Assembly (NCBI GenBank): GCA_027946555.1
Contig: JAPEVC010000374.1
Coordinates: 1 to 21,565, forward strand
From: Gnomoniopsis sp. IMI 355080
Taxonomy: Eukaryota > Ascomycota > Sordariomycetes > Diaporthales > Gnomoniaceae
DNA length: 21,565 nucleotides
Direction: 5' to 3'
In this document: positions 1 to 9,332 of the stretch, piece by piece
How the letters are laid out: each line of letters starts with the position of its first letter
Numbering within the stretch: position 1 is the first letter of the stretch
Notes under the pieces: model-generated
The model's input: the letters and a program-made list of their open reading frames with translations, nothing else
What the model was told of the DNA's origin: nothing
The model's database searches: none
Position numbers and translations under genes: made by a program

Positions 1-239
1 CCCCTCCCCTTTCCTTTCGCGATCGGCCTGGGCGCAGATTGCCGAGCATGAGTTACAGCTTGCCTGAGCAGCTCGCTTACCCGCCTGTGCATCAGCAGCA
101 GTAGCAGCAGCCGCTGCCGCTTTCTCACCCCCTCCCCCCAGTCACCAATCAAGGGTTTTTTTTTTTTTTTTCCTTTCTTCTGGCTTGCTGTCAAATCACG
201 ATCCGTGAAATCGCGACATTCCTTCTCCACATCGAGACT

Positions 240-560
240 ATGATGAATCAGCGAGGTAAGCTTACTTGTGTAGTTTTGCCACATACCTAGGTAGGTAGTT
301 GTTCACGAGGCCCAAGCTTCTAGCTAGTTACTACCTAATCATGCCGTGTGTTGGGTACTTGTATCGTAGGGCGCGGCTCTACCGGCTTCCGCGTGGCGTT
401 TTTCGTCGTCTTCGCCCTGTCATTGCAATTTGATTCGCAGCTAGATTGGAGAGCTATGTCGCTAGCTATGGCAAATCATTTCGGCTTCAAAGGCCTAACG
501 GGAACTAAATTGTACATCGTCACCTTACCAGGACAGATGCATCAACGTCGCCGCATTTAG
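240..560 (+). CDS. Candidate two-exon small membrane peptide (tentative)
   Basis: I do not recognise this product. A pyrimidine-rich leader with a CCAAT box (145-149) and a 16-nt T run (156-171) is followed by ATGATG at 240. A short exon (240-255) ends in a good donor (GTAAGC). Splicing to the CGTAG acceptor at 369 opens a frame (370-560) that continues to a stop, giving about 68 residues. The protein starts MMNQRGRGSTG and then has a hydrophobic stretch (FRVAFFVVFALSLQF) that could be a signal anchor or signal peptide. The rest is mildly basic and shows no known motif. The match of start, donor, acceptor and frame is suggestive, but an ORF this short can arise by chance. It could also be the 5' end of a longer gene with exons I could not find, or a transcribed leader. 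Confidence 0.25.
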
Positions 561-1112
561 CTGCACAGTAATCTTATGCGCCTAGTAAAAAACTTCGTCA
601 AATCCGGATTTGCTGATATTGTGGGCGTGCGGAAAGGCTGCACGGTTCCATTGACCTTCATACATAGTATCTACTTCCGGATGGTCCCCTTACGCCCCCG
701 CCCGCGCACCGTGGAAGCTCTTCAGCTCGGGGCAGAAGGTCCTTAGCCCCGGTGCAGTACCCAGCAATCTAGCACAGATGGGACCATTTTGGTCGTCGAG
801 GCTTTGTTCTAGACCGATTGGAACGGATAAAAGGCATGAAGTCAAAGTAAGTCACATGACAATCACTCCACCGGACTAGGTCCGTCGAATACTATGACCG
901 CGCATCTATACATCATCAATCCCAAATTTCCCTTGCCTACGTTAGGGCCACTTGGCTAGCAGAAACAGCTTCACAGTCAAAAAGGAAATATGGAAAGCTC
1001 GATTGGGAACGATATATCGCTTGTAGTTCCCTGGGTAATCACATACTGCGCACCACTGGGTATCCTTCTTCCAACCACTTCGTCGTGTAAACAAACAGTA
1101 GTAGTACATCAT
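561..1112. other. Intergenic stretch, no gene seen
   Basis: This stretch lies between the tentative small ORF and the stop codon of the AlcR-like gene. It should contain the 3' untranslated region of that minus-strand gene. No reading frame with recognisable protein character, no RNA gene and no repeat was found. The ORF starting at 990 runs antisense into the regulator's 3' coding end and is treated as a shadow. Confidence 0.5.
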
Positions 1113-4061
1113 TCATTGCCCATGTACCGCCGCCTCCATTCTTGCCCGTTGCAGCGCCCCACCCAATACCTGAGAAACCTCCCTTGCCATATCCGATTTC
1201 CTGCCCAAGTACCACAGCGCCTTGATACAATCCTCGCACCTGTCCAGACCTGCCGTTTTTGCCTCCGCCCCGCGAGCTCTGGTCTCGGCGATATTCTCGC
1301 TCTCCTCCAGCAGCAAGATGGCGGTTTTAGAAAATACCCGTAGCAAAATCATTGTCCAAGGCTCCGTCAATAACGCCCCATCACTGACCGCGTGATGAAA
1401 ATAATCCAATTCGCCCGCCCCCGTAATCTCATCATGTTGCGGCGTACTGGCTTTTGCAAGAGCCGCGACCAACCTCACCGTATCACTCCTGATACGCGCA
1501 ACAGTCCCTTCCTCGGCTCGCCGCCTAGCCTCCGCCCCTACGCCCATACCGCGAGCGTCCACAACTTCCACCAGGTCGGCAACGATCAGCGTAGCAAGCA
1601 GCCAGTGCCCAAATAGGCACACATACCAGCTCTGGATTCGCGCTGATAGTACCATGTGATGCGCGAGGCAGTCGGCAAATATCGCACTGTAGATCGCCTG
1701 CCAGTGTCCGTAGACCATCAGCGTGTCGGCAATGGCCGCTTCGAGCGAACGCGCATCCGCAGCCCGCGCGACAAGTGTCTGTAGCAGCGTCACTTTACGG
1801 TAGAGCAGAACCTTGACAGGCGCCGCGTCGGTGAGTTCTTGGGCGATTTCCGCGTCGGTGCACGGCCAGCGAAGCGAGCTGACTTTGGTCTGCTGGTCCT
1901 TGGCTAGGATCACGTTCCACCGCTTCGAGGGATCGGTAAGCATCGAGTGGTTTTGCGTCGAGTGCGCAAGTACGAGGTTGCTGCTGTCCTCGTCTGAGAT
2001 TGTGAGCGGACGCTCTGTCATGGCCGCACTAATGGTGTCGAACATGATTGCGAGCCAGAAAAGCAGATCGATCGTTTTGCGGCACTCGACATCGTAGGCA
2101 CTGTGATCGATGCCTTTCTTGTTGCGCAATTGGCGGTCATGCAGCTCCACGCCCCTTCGGAGCACATGTAAACGGCGTGTGGCGCGTTCCAACCAAACCT
2201 GCTGCGTGTCTTCTCGCAATATCTCCTCCACCTTCTCGGACGTCGAGTCTTGGATACTTTCATCAATGCGTACCATACTCCTACTACCATCACCTGCGTC
2301 CTCCCTGTACTTCTGCGTCAACCCGAAGATAATTTCTGCAAACACTACTCGAAACGAGTCAATCTCACTACACTCGGACAAGCTTTTCCGCGCCTGGTTC
2401 CAGAAGCTCTTCTGTAGCGTGCGGTCAAACTCCTCCTCCAGATACGGCGAGTCAACTTCAGGCCCCCCGTTTGGTGGCCACCGCGCATTACTGCGCTGAG
2501 AGGATTGCGCCCACTGTGCCGTGAACGCCATGACCGCGGCGTTGAGCGCGGCGGAAACTTTGCGCTCGTCGGAAGGTGCGAGGCGTTTCAATCCGAGCAT
2601 GTGCGCCATTTTGTCCAGCTTGATGACACGCCGGTAGATGCGATTGGACCAATTGGCGCCCCATTCGCGCTGCATATCTTCAAAAGTGCCCCATACGTGT
2701 TGTTGTGGGTTGTTGCTGGGTCCAGGCGTAGCACTCATTCCCGTGGAGCATGTTGATGTGGAGGATGGTGTGGAGGGAAGAGAATTGTAAGGACACGTTT
2801 GCTCAGTGAGCCAACAGCTTAGCGCGCCCTCCATTACATCGTGGTAGATGCGCATCATCGTCTCGCCGATCATAATGCCGTTCGCAGAGCGCGCGAGCCG
2901 ATTCCCGCCGGCAAGGTCCCACAACGGTGTCTGTTGGATGACGCCGTCCGTCCGTCCGGGCGACTGTGTTCGTCGCCGCTTGCGCATTTGCTGCATGCCG
3001 AGCTGGTGGTCGTCGGTGGACATCTGTGTCGGACTATTGATGGACCGCGCAGCAGGAGACGACCAAGCAGCCGACACACCGCTGTCGTCAATAGGCCCGT
3101 CGTTGTAGCCGCTGGTCGGAGCGGTCCCGGGGCCGAACGGGCCAAGGCCATAGGGGCCTAGGACACCCACGTCCATGTATGTAGAGTTGGAGGGCTGCGC
3201 AGTGGTAGCGATAGTGTCCAGGCTGAGACATGAGGTGGAGCAGGGCATGCCCATGGAAGGAGGGTCGGTCGTTAGTGAACCGTCCACGAATGCGACGCCT
3301 GTCACCTCGTTGGAGGGCATCTTGTAGTCCCCGGCTTGATGAGGGTTCGGATAAGAGCAGCTATTCATGAGCATCTGCTGGTCGTGTGCTGAAAATGGAT
3401 ACTGCGCAGGGGCATTGTACGTCGCCGGCATCATAGACGGTCGCAGCGGTCGCAGCGGCATGCTTGAGGGAGTGGGCGACTGTGAGTTTGTAGACTGGGC
3501 ATCCAGTCCTACACCCGCGACGCCGCCTTTTTTGGGCGCGGGCGCGGGCGCGGTAGAGACATTGCTACTTGCGAGTCTCTCCTTGCGCTGGATCTGTTGA
3601 CTTTGCACCCATTCGAATGTACAATGCTTATTGGTCCTGGCGCAATTTGTACAGGGCCCAACCAGATCGAAGTCGTCGTCAGAACCTGTGCCTGGACCTA
3701 GAGGAAGCCTCTCGTGTTAGCTTTGCCCAAGCCTAACCTTGAAAACGTAAATCTTCAGCTCTTGCGCTCTCTCCACCTCTCCACACTTCCGCCGGCCTCC
3801 TCACGAGCGGATCCGCTTGCTCCGAGACATTTCTGCTTCTGTCTTTCTCTCTCTCTCTCTCCTTCTCTCTCTTTTGTGTTTGTGTATAATAAGTGAGGGA
3901 TGATTGGGACACGTGCCTCCATGACTCAGCAACCCCGGGCTCCCTTTGGGCCCATTCGTCTCGATCGTCCTCTGAAGCTGGCGATCGCGCAGCCAAACCG
4001 CATCGCATGCGCGTTTCCCTTTCCTACACTGATCACAGCTGCTGTTTTGGCGACGGCTCAT
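1113..4061 (-). CDS. alcR: AlcR-like Zn2Cys6 transcription activator
   Basis: This is a nuclear DNA-binding regulator of the family of Aspergillus AlcR, the activator of ethanol, aldehyde and ketone utilisation genes. Exon 1 begins MSRRQNSSCDQCRKGKRACDA (ATG at 4061; in-frame ATGs at 4067 and 4085 are alternatives) and carries the first three zinc cysteines (C-X2-C-X6-C). The second half of the cluster, CTNCARTNKHCTFEW (C-X2-C-X6-C), lies near 3655-3609 in the large exon, which runs unbroken to the stop at 1113. After a Ser/Pro-rich linker and a basic RKRRR patch come blocks I recognise from AlcR: MRIYHDVMEGALSCWLTE, EWGANWSNRIYRR, FWLAIMFDTISAAMTERP, RWPCTDAEIAQELTDAAPVK, SARIQSWYV and the C-terminal ALWYLGRKSDMA. 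The length (up to about 950 aa) exceeds the roughly 820 aa of AlcR. The intron between about 3804 and 3690 is not resolved; GTGAGG at 3804 joined to AG at 3709 keeps frame, giving 950 aa. Orthology, as opposed to paralogy, is not shown. Confidence 0.88.
3842..3874. repeat. CT/GA microsatellite inside the regulator gene
   Basis: On the plus strand this is an almost pure CT tract. On the coding (minus) strand it reads GA and, if exonic, encodes an Arg/Glu-rich run (KRERRRERERK). It lies between the two halves of the zinc cluster, either inside the intron or in the variable spacer between cysteines 3 and 4. A tract of this kind can change length by slippage, so it may vary between strains. Confidence 0.85.
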
Positions 4062-5744
4062 GGTCATTGCCAGCGTAGCAACCATAACTAGTGGTGAAGC
4101 TGATTAGGTCGGCAGCGTGTGCGGAAGTGCATCCAGTAGGTAGGTGGAATGAAAGAAGAGGTGGTGGCGGGCGTGGTAGAGTTCCAAGGGCCCCTGCTGA
4201 CGTCGTTCTGGTTTCGGAGCGCTTGTCAGCCTGCCCAGAGGCTACAGCAGGTGCGGACTTTGAGTTTAATTCGACGAATTGGCCTAGCAGATGATCTTCA
4301 CTGGATCGATTTCGCGGGCCAGCAAGCATGGCCCCTGAAAGTAAGTGTTTAACGGCAAGGTCGCGGGAGCGGCCCCGCTCACGTTCCGGACGAAGGTGAC
4401 GCCTCGGGCGCTCTGAAAGGGTCTGTGTGAAAGCGACTGGACAAACACAAGTACTAGATGTGGAGCAGGAGTTGCAGAGTGACGATGCAACAGAGGCAGA
4501 AGAGGGCCCGGAATCATCTATTTTGTTTTGCGGGGAATGCTAGTCTAGAGAGGTAAGCACTTTGATCCATGAGGTCAAGGTACCACATCGTATAGTTCAC
4601 CAGCTCTGTACAGTACCCCTACACACCGGCGGCACGGCTGCGGCAGAGTCCTCTAAAGATTCGTAATGCCTAACCTCCTAGTGCAGATGCAGGGCAGGGG
4701 AGTTGTGATCCCCGGGATGTTCTTCAGCTTGCCTACTACAGAGCAGGAACAGACCCTAGACCCACCTGCAACGTTATTACGTTCAGCTTCAGAAAAATAA
4801 CATTGTTTGCCGCCGCGGGCCGGCCTGGAGTTCTTCGAGATGCCCTTGGCAAACTTAAAACCCGCGTCAAAAACTCTAATCGCTCGTTGCTGGCCGGCAG
4901 AGCTGAATGCTCCATCTCTGTTGGTCCATGCTGGCATCTTGCCACTGAAATCCGGAAGGCCAAGACCCGGGGAAATGTCAAGCTCGTTTCTGGAGTCTTC
5001 TAGAAAACCCAGCACCAGCTTCGAAAGCTAATAGTCGTGCCCTGGAAAATCAATTAAATTGCACAAATAAGCTTTCTGCCAGGGCACGGTTGGTCATGCG
5101 GTGCTGGACTGAGACTCAACCCTTGCCCTGGAGTTAGAGAGGCAGTCGTCGAGGTTGTCAGCGACATTGAATCCAGGTCGAGCTGTGAACGCGGCGTTTC
5201 GAATTTGAGGGCTTAGAGGAGACCAACCAATTGCCTTCTCCGAAGAGCAATGATAGATATCTTTCTATGAGAGTCTTATCCGTCGGAACTTCTAGCCGTA
5301 TCTGACGGCGAGACCAAAACCTGTACTCAACCATGATCCCAACTCAAATAGACGTTTCGATAAAGTTTGCTCGTGTGCAATATGCCTATACGATACGCCC
5401 AAGTACATGTGTGTACATCTTCTGGTGGGAAAATTCTAGGTATGTATACCGGCAGGCTTGTGATTCGCGGTTTGTATGAACTGACAGTAGGATGTGACCA
5501 TCTAGAATGGCCTCTTTTGAAGACAAGTCTGCTCGCCATTTCCAAATATGCTGCGGATTTACGTAGTAAATCAGTCCGGCAACATCGACATCAGACTTCG
5601 AGCTCCGCCTTGTAAGTGAACTTTAAATCACCTGACCGAGCCGCCTGAATGCAACACCTCAATCAGTCTCACGCCGTCTCTGACTATGGCGTCAAGACTT
5701 CTTTTCGCAACCTCTTCCAAGGTTGCGACCTAGAGGGCACGCTC
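4062..5744. other. Upstream region of the regulator and spacer, no gene seen
   Basis: This 1.7-kb stretch holds the promoter and 5' leader of the AlcR-like gene at its left end and the 3' side of the dehydrogenase gene at its right end. Several ORFs of 60-120 codons exist on both strands (for example 4653-5015 minus and 4807-5031 plus), but none shows a domain, signal peptide or family resemblance I can name. TGCGG pentamers occur on the plus strand at 4120, 4252, 4529 and 4639, and a perfect inverted pair at 4367-4380 is listed separately. Confidence 0.5.
4367..4380. promoter_or_regulatory. Inverted GAGCGG-CC-CCGCTC, candidate AlcR-type operator
   Basis: Two 6-bp arms form a perfect inverted repeat around a CC spacer about 310 bp upstream of the regulator's start codon. 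Each arm contains AGCGG, which matches the published AlcR core (T/A)GCGG. Aspergillus alcR is known to activate its own transcription, so an autoregulatory site is plausible. Binding by this particular protein is inferred only. Confidence 0.45.
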
Positions 5745-6885
5745 TTATGAACTAGCACCCTGCACATCCACCAGAATCTTGCAGTCCTTTTGGCCTGGTT
5801 GAGCAAGCATTTTGATGCCCTTCTCTACCAAGTCTGGCAGAGCGATTTTCCGAGTGACCATGGCGCCCGGCGTCAGACTTCCATTGCCCAAAGCAGTAAT
5901 GACATTTTCCCAGTCCTCCTCAACATAAGCATTCGAGCTTACTAGAGTTGCCTCCTTCCAGATATAATCATTCAGATTCGTTGTCACGGGCTTCCCTCGG
6001 ATGGCCACATTGACAATGGTGCCTCGAGGCCGCAGCGCCGCCAAACAAGTGTCCAGTGTTACCTGAAGACCAGCGCAGTCAAATGCAGCGTGTGCACCCC
6101 AGCCGTTCGTTAAATCTTTTACTTTGACAGTAACGTCAACATCAACTGGGTCGTAGACAAGCTTGGCGCCAAACTCCTTCAACTGGTCACGCCTTGCCTC
6201 AGAGATCTCGCTCATCACAATATTTTGAAGTCCCTGTGCTTTCAACGCCATGAAAACGGCACACCCAATGGGGCCTCCACCAGCAATAAAGACCGTCGAC
6301 TTTGCATCGAGTCCCTTTGCGAGTGTTGTGGCGTGCCAGGCCACAGCCAGAGGCTCGACCAGCGCAGAAACTTCGGGCTGGATGCCTTGGGGAATGGGAA
6401 ACGCTAGCTTCTGGTCGACAACAGCGAACTCTGCGAGGCCGCCATTGGCATGAATACCGAGCCAGCCCCAGTGCTGACAGACGTTCGAGATCCCTTCGAC
6501 GCAAGCCTCACAAGTACCGTCGTACAGTGAGGGCCGGATGGCGACGACGTCTCCCACGCGAGCACGAGTAACATCATCTCCAATCTCTGTCACCACGCCA
6601 CCAAACTCATGGCCAAAGATAATTGGCATCGGTTCACCCGCGAGAGGGTGGATGTAATCCGGCTTCATGGCAACATCTTCGTCAAAGTAGAGATGACTAA
6701 TATACAAGTCAGCTCGTGGCCTTTAGGAACACTGATTGGACCTAGAATGGACCGAAGGCTCACATATCACTGCCGCATATACCAACGTAACTTGGTCTGA
6801 TTTTGACATAACCAGGCCTGCACTGAGGCTCAGGAACTTCGTCCAAGCGAATGTCTTTATGGCCGTAATATCTGAGTGCACGCAT
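5745..6885 (-). CDS. Zn-dependent dehydrogenase, 2,3-butanediol/acyloin dehydrogenase type
   Basis: This is a predicted NAD(P)-dependent medium-chain alcohol dehydrogenase interconverting vicinal diols (or sugar alcohols) and hydroxyketones. There are two exons: 6885-6764 and 6696-5745, split by a 67-nt intron (GTGAGC...TTAG). The junction restores the hallmark CGSDIHLYFDED and gives 357 aa, normal for the family. Catalytic zinc ligands are Cys37, His70-Glu71 (GHEFGG) and Glu155 (VEPLAVAWHA). The structural-zinc lobe has DGTCEACVEG...NVC, with Asp where alcohol dehydrogenases have the first Cys; I recall this as usual for fungal butanediol dehydrogenases. The Rossmann motif AGGGPIG lies near residues 179-185. 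The start MRALRYYGHKDIRLDEVPEP is typical. The gene is divergent from the ThDP enzyme and shares its promoter. Sorbitol or xylitol dehydrogenase activity is an alternative; the DGTC motif and the neighbour favour an acyloin/diol substrate. Confidence 0.9.
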
Positions 6886-7141
6886 CTTGTTTTTGTTTAC
6901 ACTGGGGTAAGGAATGGTGTTAGGGTCGGTCGTGGTGTTACTTTGGGATCGGACTCCGGAGAACCTTTAGCCAACACTACCACAGCTCTGAGGATATTCA
7001 GCCGTATTTCTACCTCCTCAATGGCCCGGATCGGTCAGAAAGGGTAATCCGAGACCTCTCAGAGGCCGTTTGAGTGAAGAGGTAGAATACCCGAAACGGT
7101 GGCTTTGGGGTATTGAGTACAGATTTACCTAGGTAGAATAG

Positions 7142-7161
7142 TGCGGGGCCCCGCTATGCGG
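7142..7161. promoter_or_regulatory. Clustered AlcR-type half-sites on a 12-bp GC palindrome
   Basis: TGCGG (7142-7146) and CCGCT (7151-7155) face each other across a 4-bp GGCC spacer. Together they include the perfect palindrome GCGGGGCCCCGC (7143-7154). A further TGCGG in direct orientation follows at 7157-7161. The AlcR literature describes functional targets as direct or inverted repeats of (T/A)GCGG, so both arrangements occur here within 20 bp. The site is about 240 bp from each start codon, a good position for an upstream activating sequence serving both genes. Confidence 0.55.
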
Positions 7162-7169
7162 GCCTCGAA

Positions 7170-7183
7170 CCACGGCCTCGTGG
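7170..7183. repeat. Inverted repeat CCACG-gcct-CGTGG
   Basis: Two perfect 5-bp arms surround a 4-bp spacer immediately downstream of the GC palindrome, and GGCCTCG is directly repeated at 7161-7167 and 7174-7180. It may be part of a composite regulatory element. I cannot name a factor that binds it. Confidence 0.4.
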
Positions 7184-7401
7184 ACTCTTGATGGCCCCGA
7201 GCTGAGTGGCGATGGTCTTCTTGGCAGTAGGCGATATTACCGACTCTCAGCCAGTTGACGGGCTCGACGAATTGAACAAGTAATGGAGACTTCCCCGACG
7301 GAGCGTTGAGCAAGGGGTTTTCCACAGCTCACCGCACTCTGACTCTGTCAGCTTGTCAAGTTTAGTCTTACAACATCTACGTGAAAGAACAACCAATCAA
7401 C

Positions 7402-9332
7402 ATGTCTGTTCATCAGCAAAAGTTCAAACCCAACGCGACCCTCCCCAAAGGGCGAGAGCTCAACGGAGGCGACCTCCTGGCCCAATCTCTCAAGCATCTG
7501 GGGGTCGAGATTGCTTTCGGTCTACATGGTGGACATCTTGATGCGTTCCTCATGGGTGCCCATGAGATTGGCATAAAATTGGTCGATACCCGTCACGAGA
7601 CTGTTGCGGTCCAAGCGGCTGAAGGATACAACAAGATTACAAACGAAGTGGGAGTGTGCTTCGTCACAGCCAACAGCGGTTTCTGCAACGGCATACCTGG
7701 TCTCGCTACGGCCTTTGCCGACCGAAGCTCTGTCCTGTGTATTACGAGCTCATCACCACAAAGAGACTCAGAGGCGAATGTTTTGCAAGGTTTCCACGAT
7801 CAGATTGTGTTGAGCGCTCCTATCACTCGATTTGCGCACCGGATCATTCACGCCGAAGAGATACCACGCTTGGTATCGTATGCCTGGCGTCGTGCAACTG
7901 CTAGTCCTCCTGGACCAGTGTTACTGGACGTTCCAATCGAGGTCCTATTCTCACCAGTGCAAACAAGCCGTATATCGTGGGGCTCCTTGGGCGCCCCGCT
8001 GGCATACCCGCCTGGTCCAAACCCTGAAGCCGTCCACAAGGCTGCAGAGCTGCTCAAGAACTCTGCAAGGCCTATCGTTGTTACTGGCAGTGGTGCCAGG
8101 AAATTGGGTCAAGACGACGAGTTTGCAAACTTCGTCGATGCTACCCAGATCCCAGTTTTCGCCAGCAGCAAGCACTCGAGCCCTTTACGCTTCGGTTCGA
8201 AGCTGCGGTGTGGCAACGTCGCGAGCCTGTCTGCACGGAAGTCGATGGAGCGCCCCCCACCAGACGTAGTACTTATCTTGGGTGCCAGATCAGGCATGTT
8301 CTTGGGAAGTCGCAGCGAGCCATCTTTGCCCTCTGCCGAAGGCACAAAGTACATACATGTCGATATCGACTCTGCGGAACTGGGTCGCATGATCCCTGTG
8401 GATGTAGGTATAACATCCGACGTATCGACATTCATCACAGCACTGGCTCAGCAGCTCAAAGATTCTGACTATAGAGCACCGTCTGAATGGGTTGAGACTG
8501 CTTTGTCCCTAAAGACGCTTCCACTGCCTTGGGAAGGCACCGCAAAGCAGCTAGAATCCGGGAGGATGCACCCTTATCACGCATTGAAAGCAGTGTTCCA
8601 AGCCCTGCCACCAGACTCAATTATTACAATTGGTGAGATACGCCTTTCAGTGCAAGCCAGAAAACACATCCGGTCCAAGCTAATACCTACCTATCACAGA
8701 CAGCGGAGAAGCTGGGTTATGGGCGGCTACAGTTGCAGATGCAGCTCGTCCCCATGAAGTTATACAGGCCACGGGATACCTTGGGTTCCTCGGAAATGCA
8801 TGGTATGTTGTTCCTCAACATTTCGAGTTAACTATTGCTGAGATGATGCAGGGGTTATGCTTTGGGTGCAAGTCAAGCGAACCGTGAGCGGCTCATCGTC
8901 AACCTGCAAGGGGATGGTTCAGCTTGCTTTCATATCGCAGAACTTGACAGTTATGCACGTTTCGGCTGCAAGATCCTAACTATTGTTATGAACAACCATT
9001 GTTGGGGCATGAGTATGCATGGGCAAGAGTTACTCTACGGCCATTTAACTGAGGCTCGACCCACCGCTAAGCTTTCGCCTTCGATGGACTTTAGCGCTGT
9101 TGCCAAGGGCGCAGGTTGTGAAAGTGAGAAGGTTGACAATGTGGTGCAAATCAATGATGCAGTTTCGCGCCTTGTCCAGAAATTGGAGGGGGGAAAGCCC
9201 GGGTTGTTGGAGTTGATAATTGACGATCAGCCAACTCATCCAGGAACCGTGGCCATGGTGGGAAAGTCGGACAATGAAAATGAGGTGGTGATCCCCTACT
9301 ACGACAACGTGCCACGAGCAACATATAGATAG
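7402..9332 (+). CDS. ThDP-dependent enzyme, benzaldehyde lyase-like (acyloin lyase/ligase)
   Basis: This is a thiamine-diphosphate enzyme of the acetolactate synthase/benzaldehyde lyase superfamily, expected to make or break the C-C bond of 2-hydroxyketones (acyloins). There are three exons: 7402-8632, 8700-8802 and 8852-9332. The introns are 67 and 49 nt (GTGAGA...CACAG and GTATGT...GCAG). The product is 604 aa, near the usual 560-600. The ATG at 7402 sits in CAACATG, an ideal fungal context. The N-terminal domain has GLHGGHLD (His42, His45), the cofactor-activating Glu66 in DTRHET and Gln129 in NVLQG; these correspond to His29, Glu50 and Gln113 of Pseudomonas benzaldehyde lyase. The C-terminal domain has the ThDP motif GDGS (465-468) ending in NN (492-493). 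No peroxisomal or mitochondrial signal is obvious. 2-Hydroxyacyl-CoA lyase or acetolactate synthase-like roles remain possible, but the HGGH, RHE and LQ pattern favours the lyase group. Confidence 0.9.

Larger units (their letters stand above)
6886..7401. promoter_or_regulatory. Shared divergent promoter of dehydrogenase and ThDP enzyme
   Basis: These 516 bp separate the start codons of two divergent enzyme genes, so their core promoters must overlap or adjoin here. The region carries the GC palindrome with three WGCGG/CCGCW half-sites (7142-7161), a fourth half-site in inverse orientation (CCGCA, 7332-7336), a hairpin-capable CCACG-gcct-CGTGG (7170-7183), a TACCTAGGTA palindrome (7126-7135) and a CCTCT-c-AGAGG inverted repeat (7055-7065). 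The ThDP gene's leader includes CCAAT just before its start. No clear TATA box was identified. Coordinated regulation of the two genes is inferred from this layout. Confidence 0.65.

Noticed and set aside
990..1343. 117-codon plus-strand ORF
   Set aside because: It runs antisense over the 3' end of the AlcR-like gene, whose protein matches a known family; the ORF has no domain of its own.
1813..3161. Several plus- and minus-strand ORFs of 75-130 codons
   Set aside because: They are alternative-frame shadows of the long regulator exon, allowed by its GC-rich codons.
6199..6571. ORFs overlapping the dehydrogenase in other frames
   Set aside because: The dehydrogenase frame has all zinc ligands and the Rossmann motif; the overlapping frames show nothing.
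7155..7200. tRNA-like reading on the minus strand around GGTTCGAGG
   Set aside because: The TTCGA core is present, but the flanking bases do not form a five-pair T stem, and no acceptor or D arm can be drawn. The repeats fit a regulatory element better.
8633..8757. Read-through of the ThDP frame past residue 410
   Set aside because: The read-through lacks family residues, while splicing at 8633-8699 restores DSGEAGLW and the following conserved stretch.
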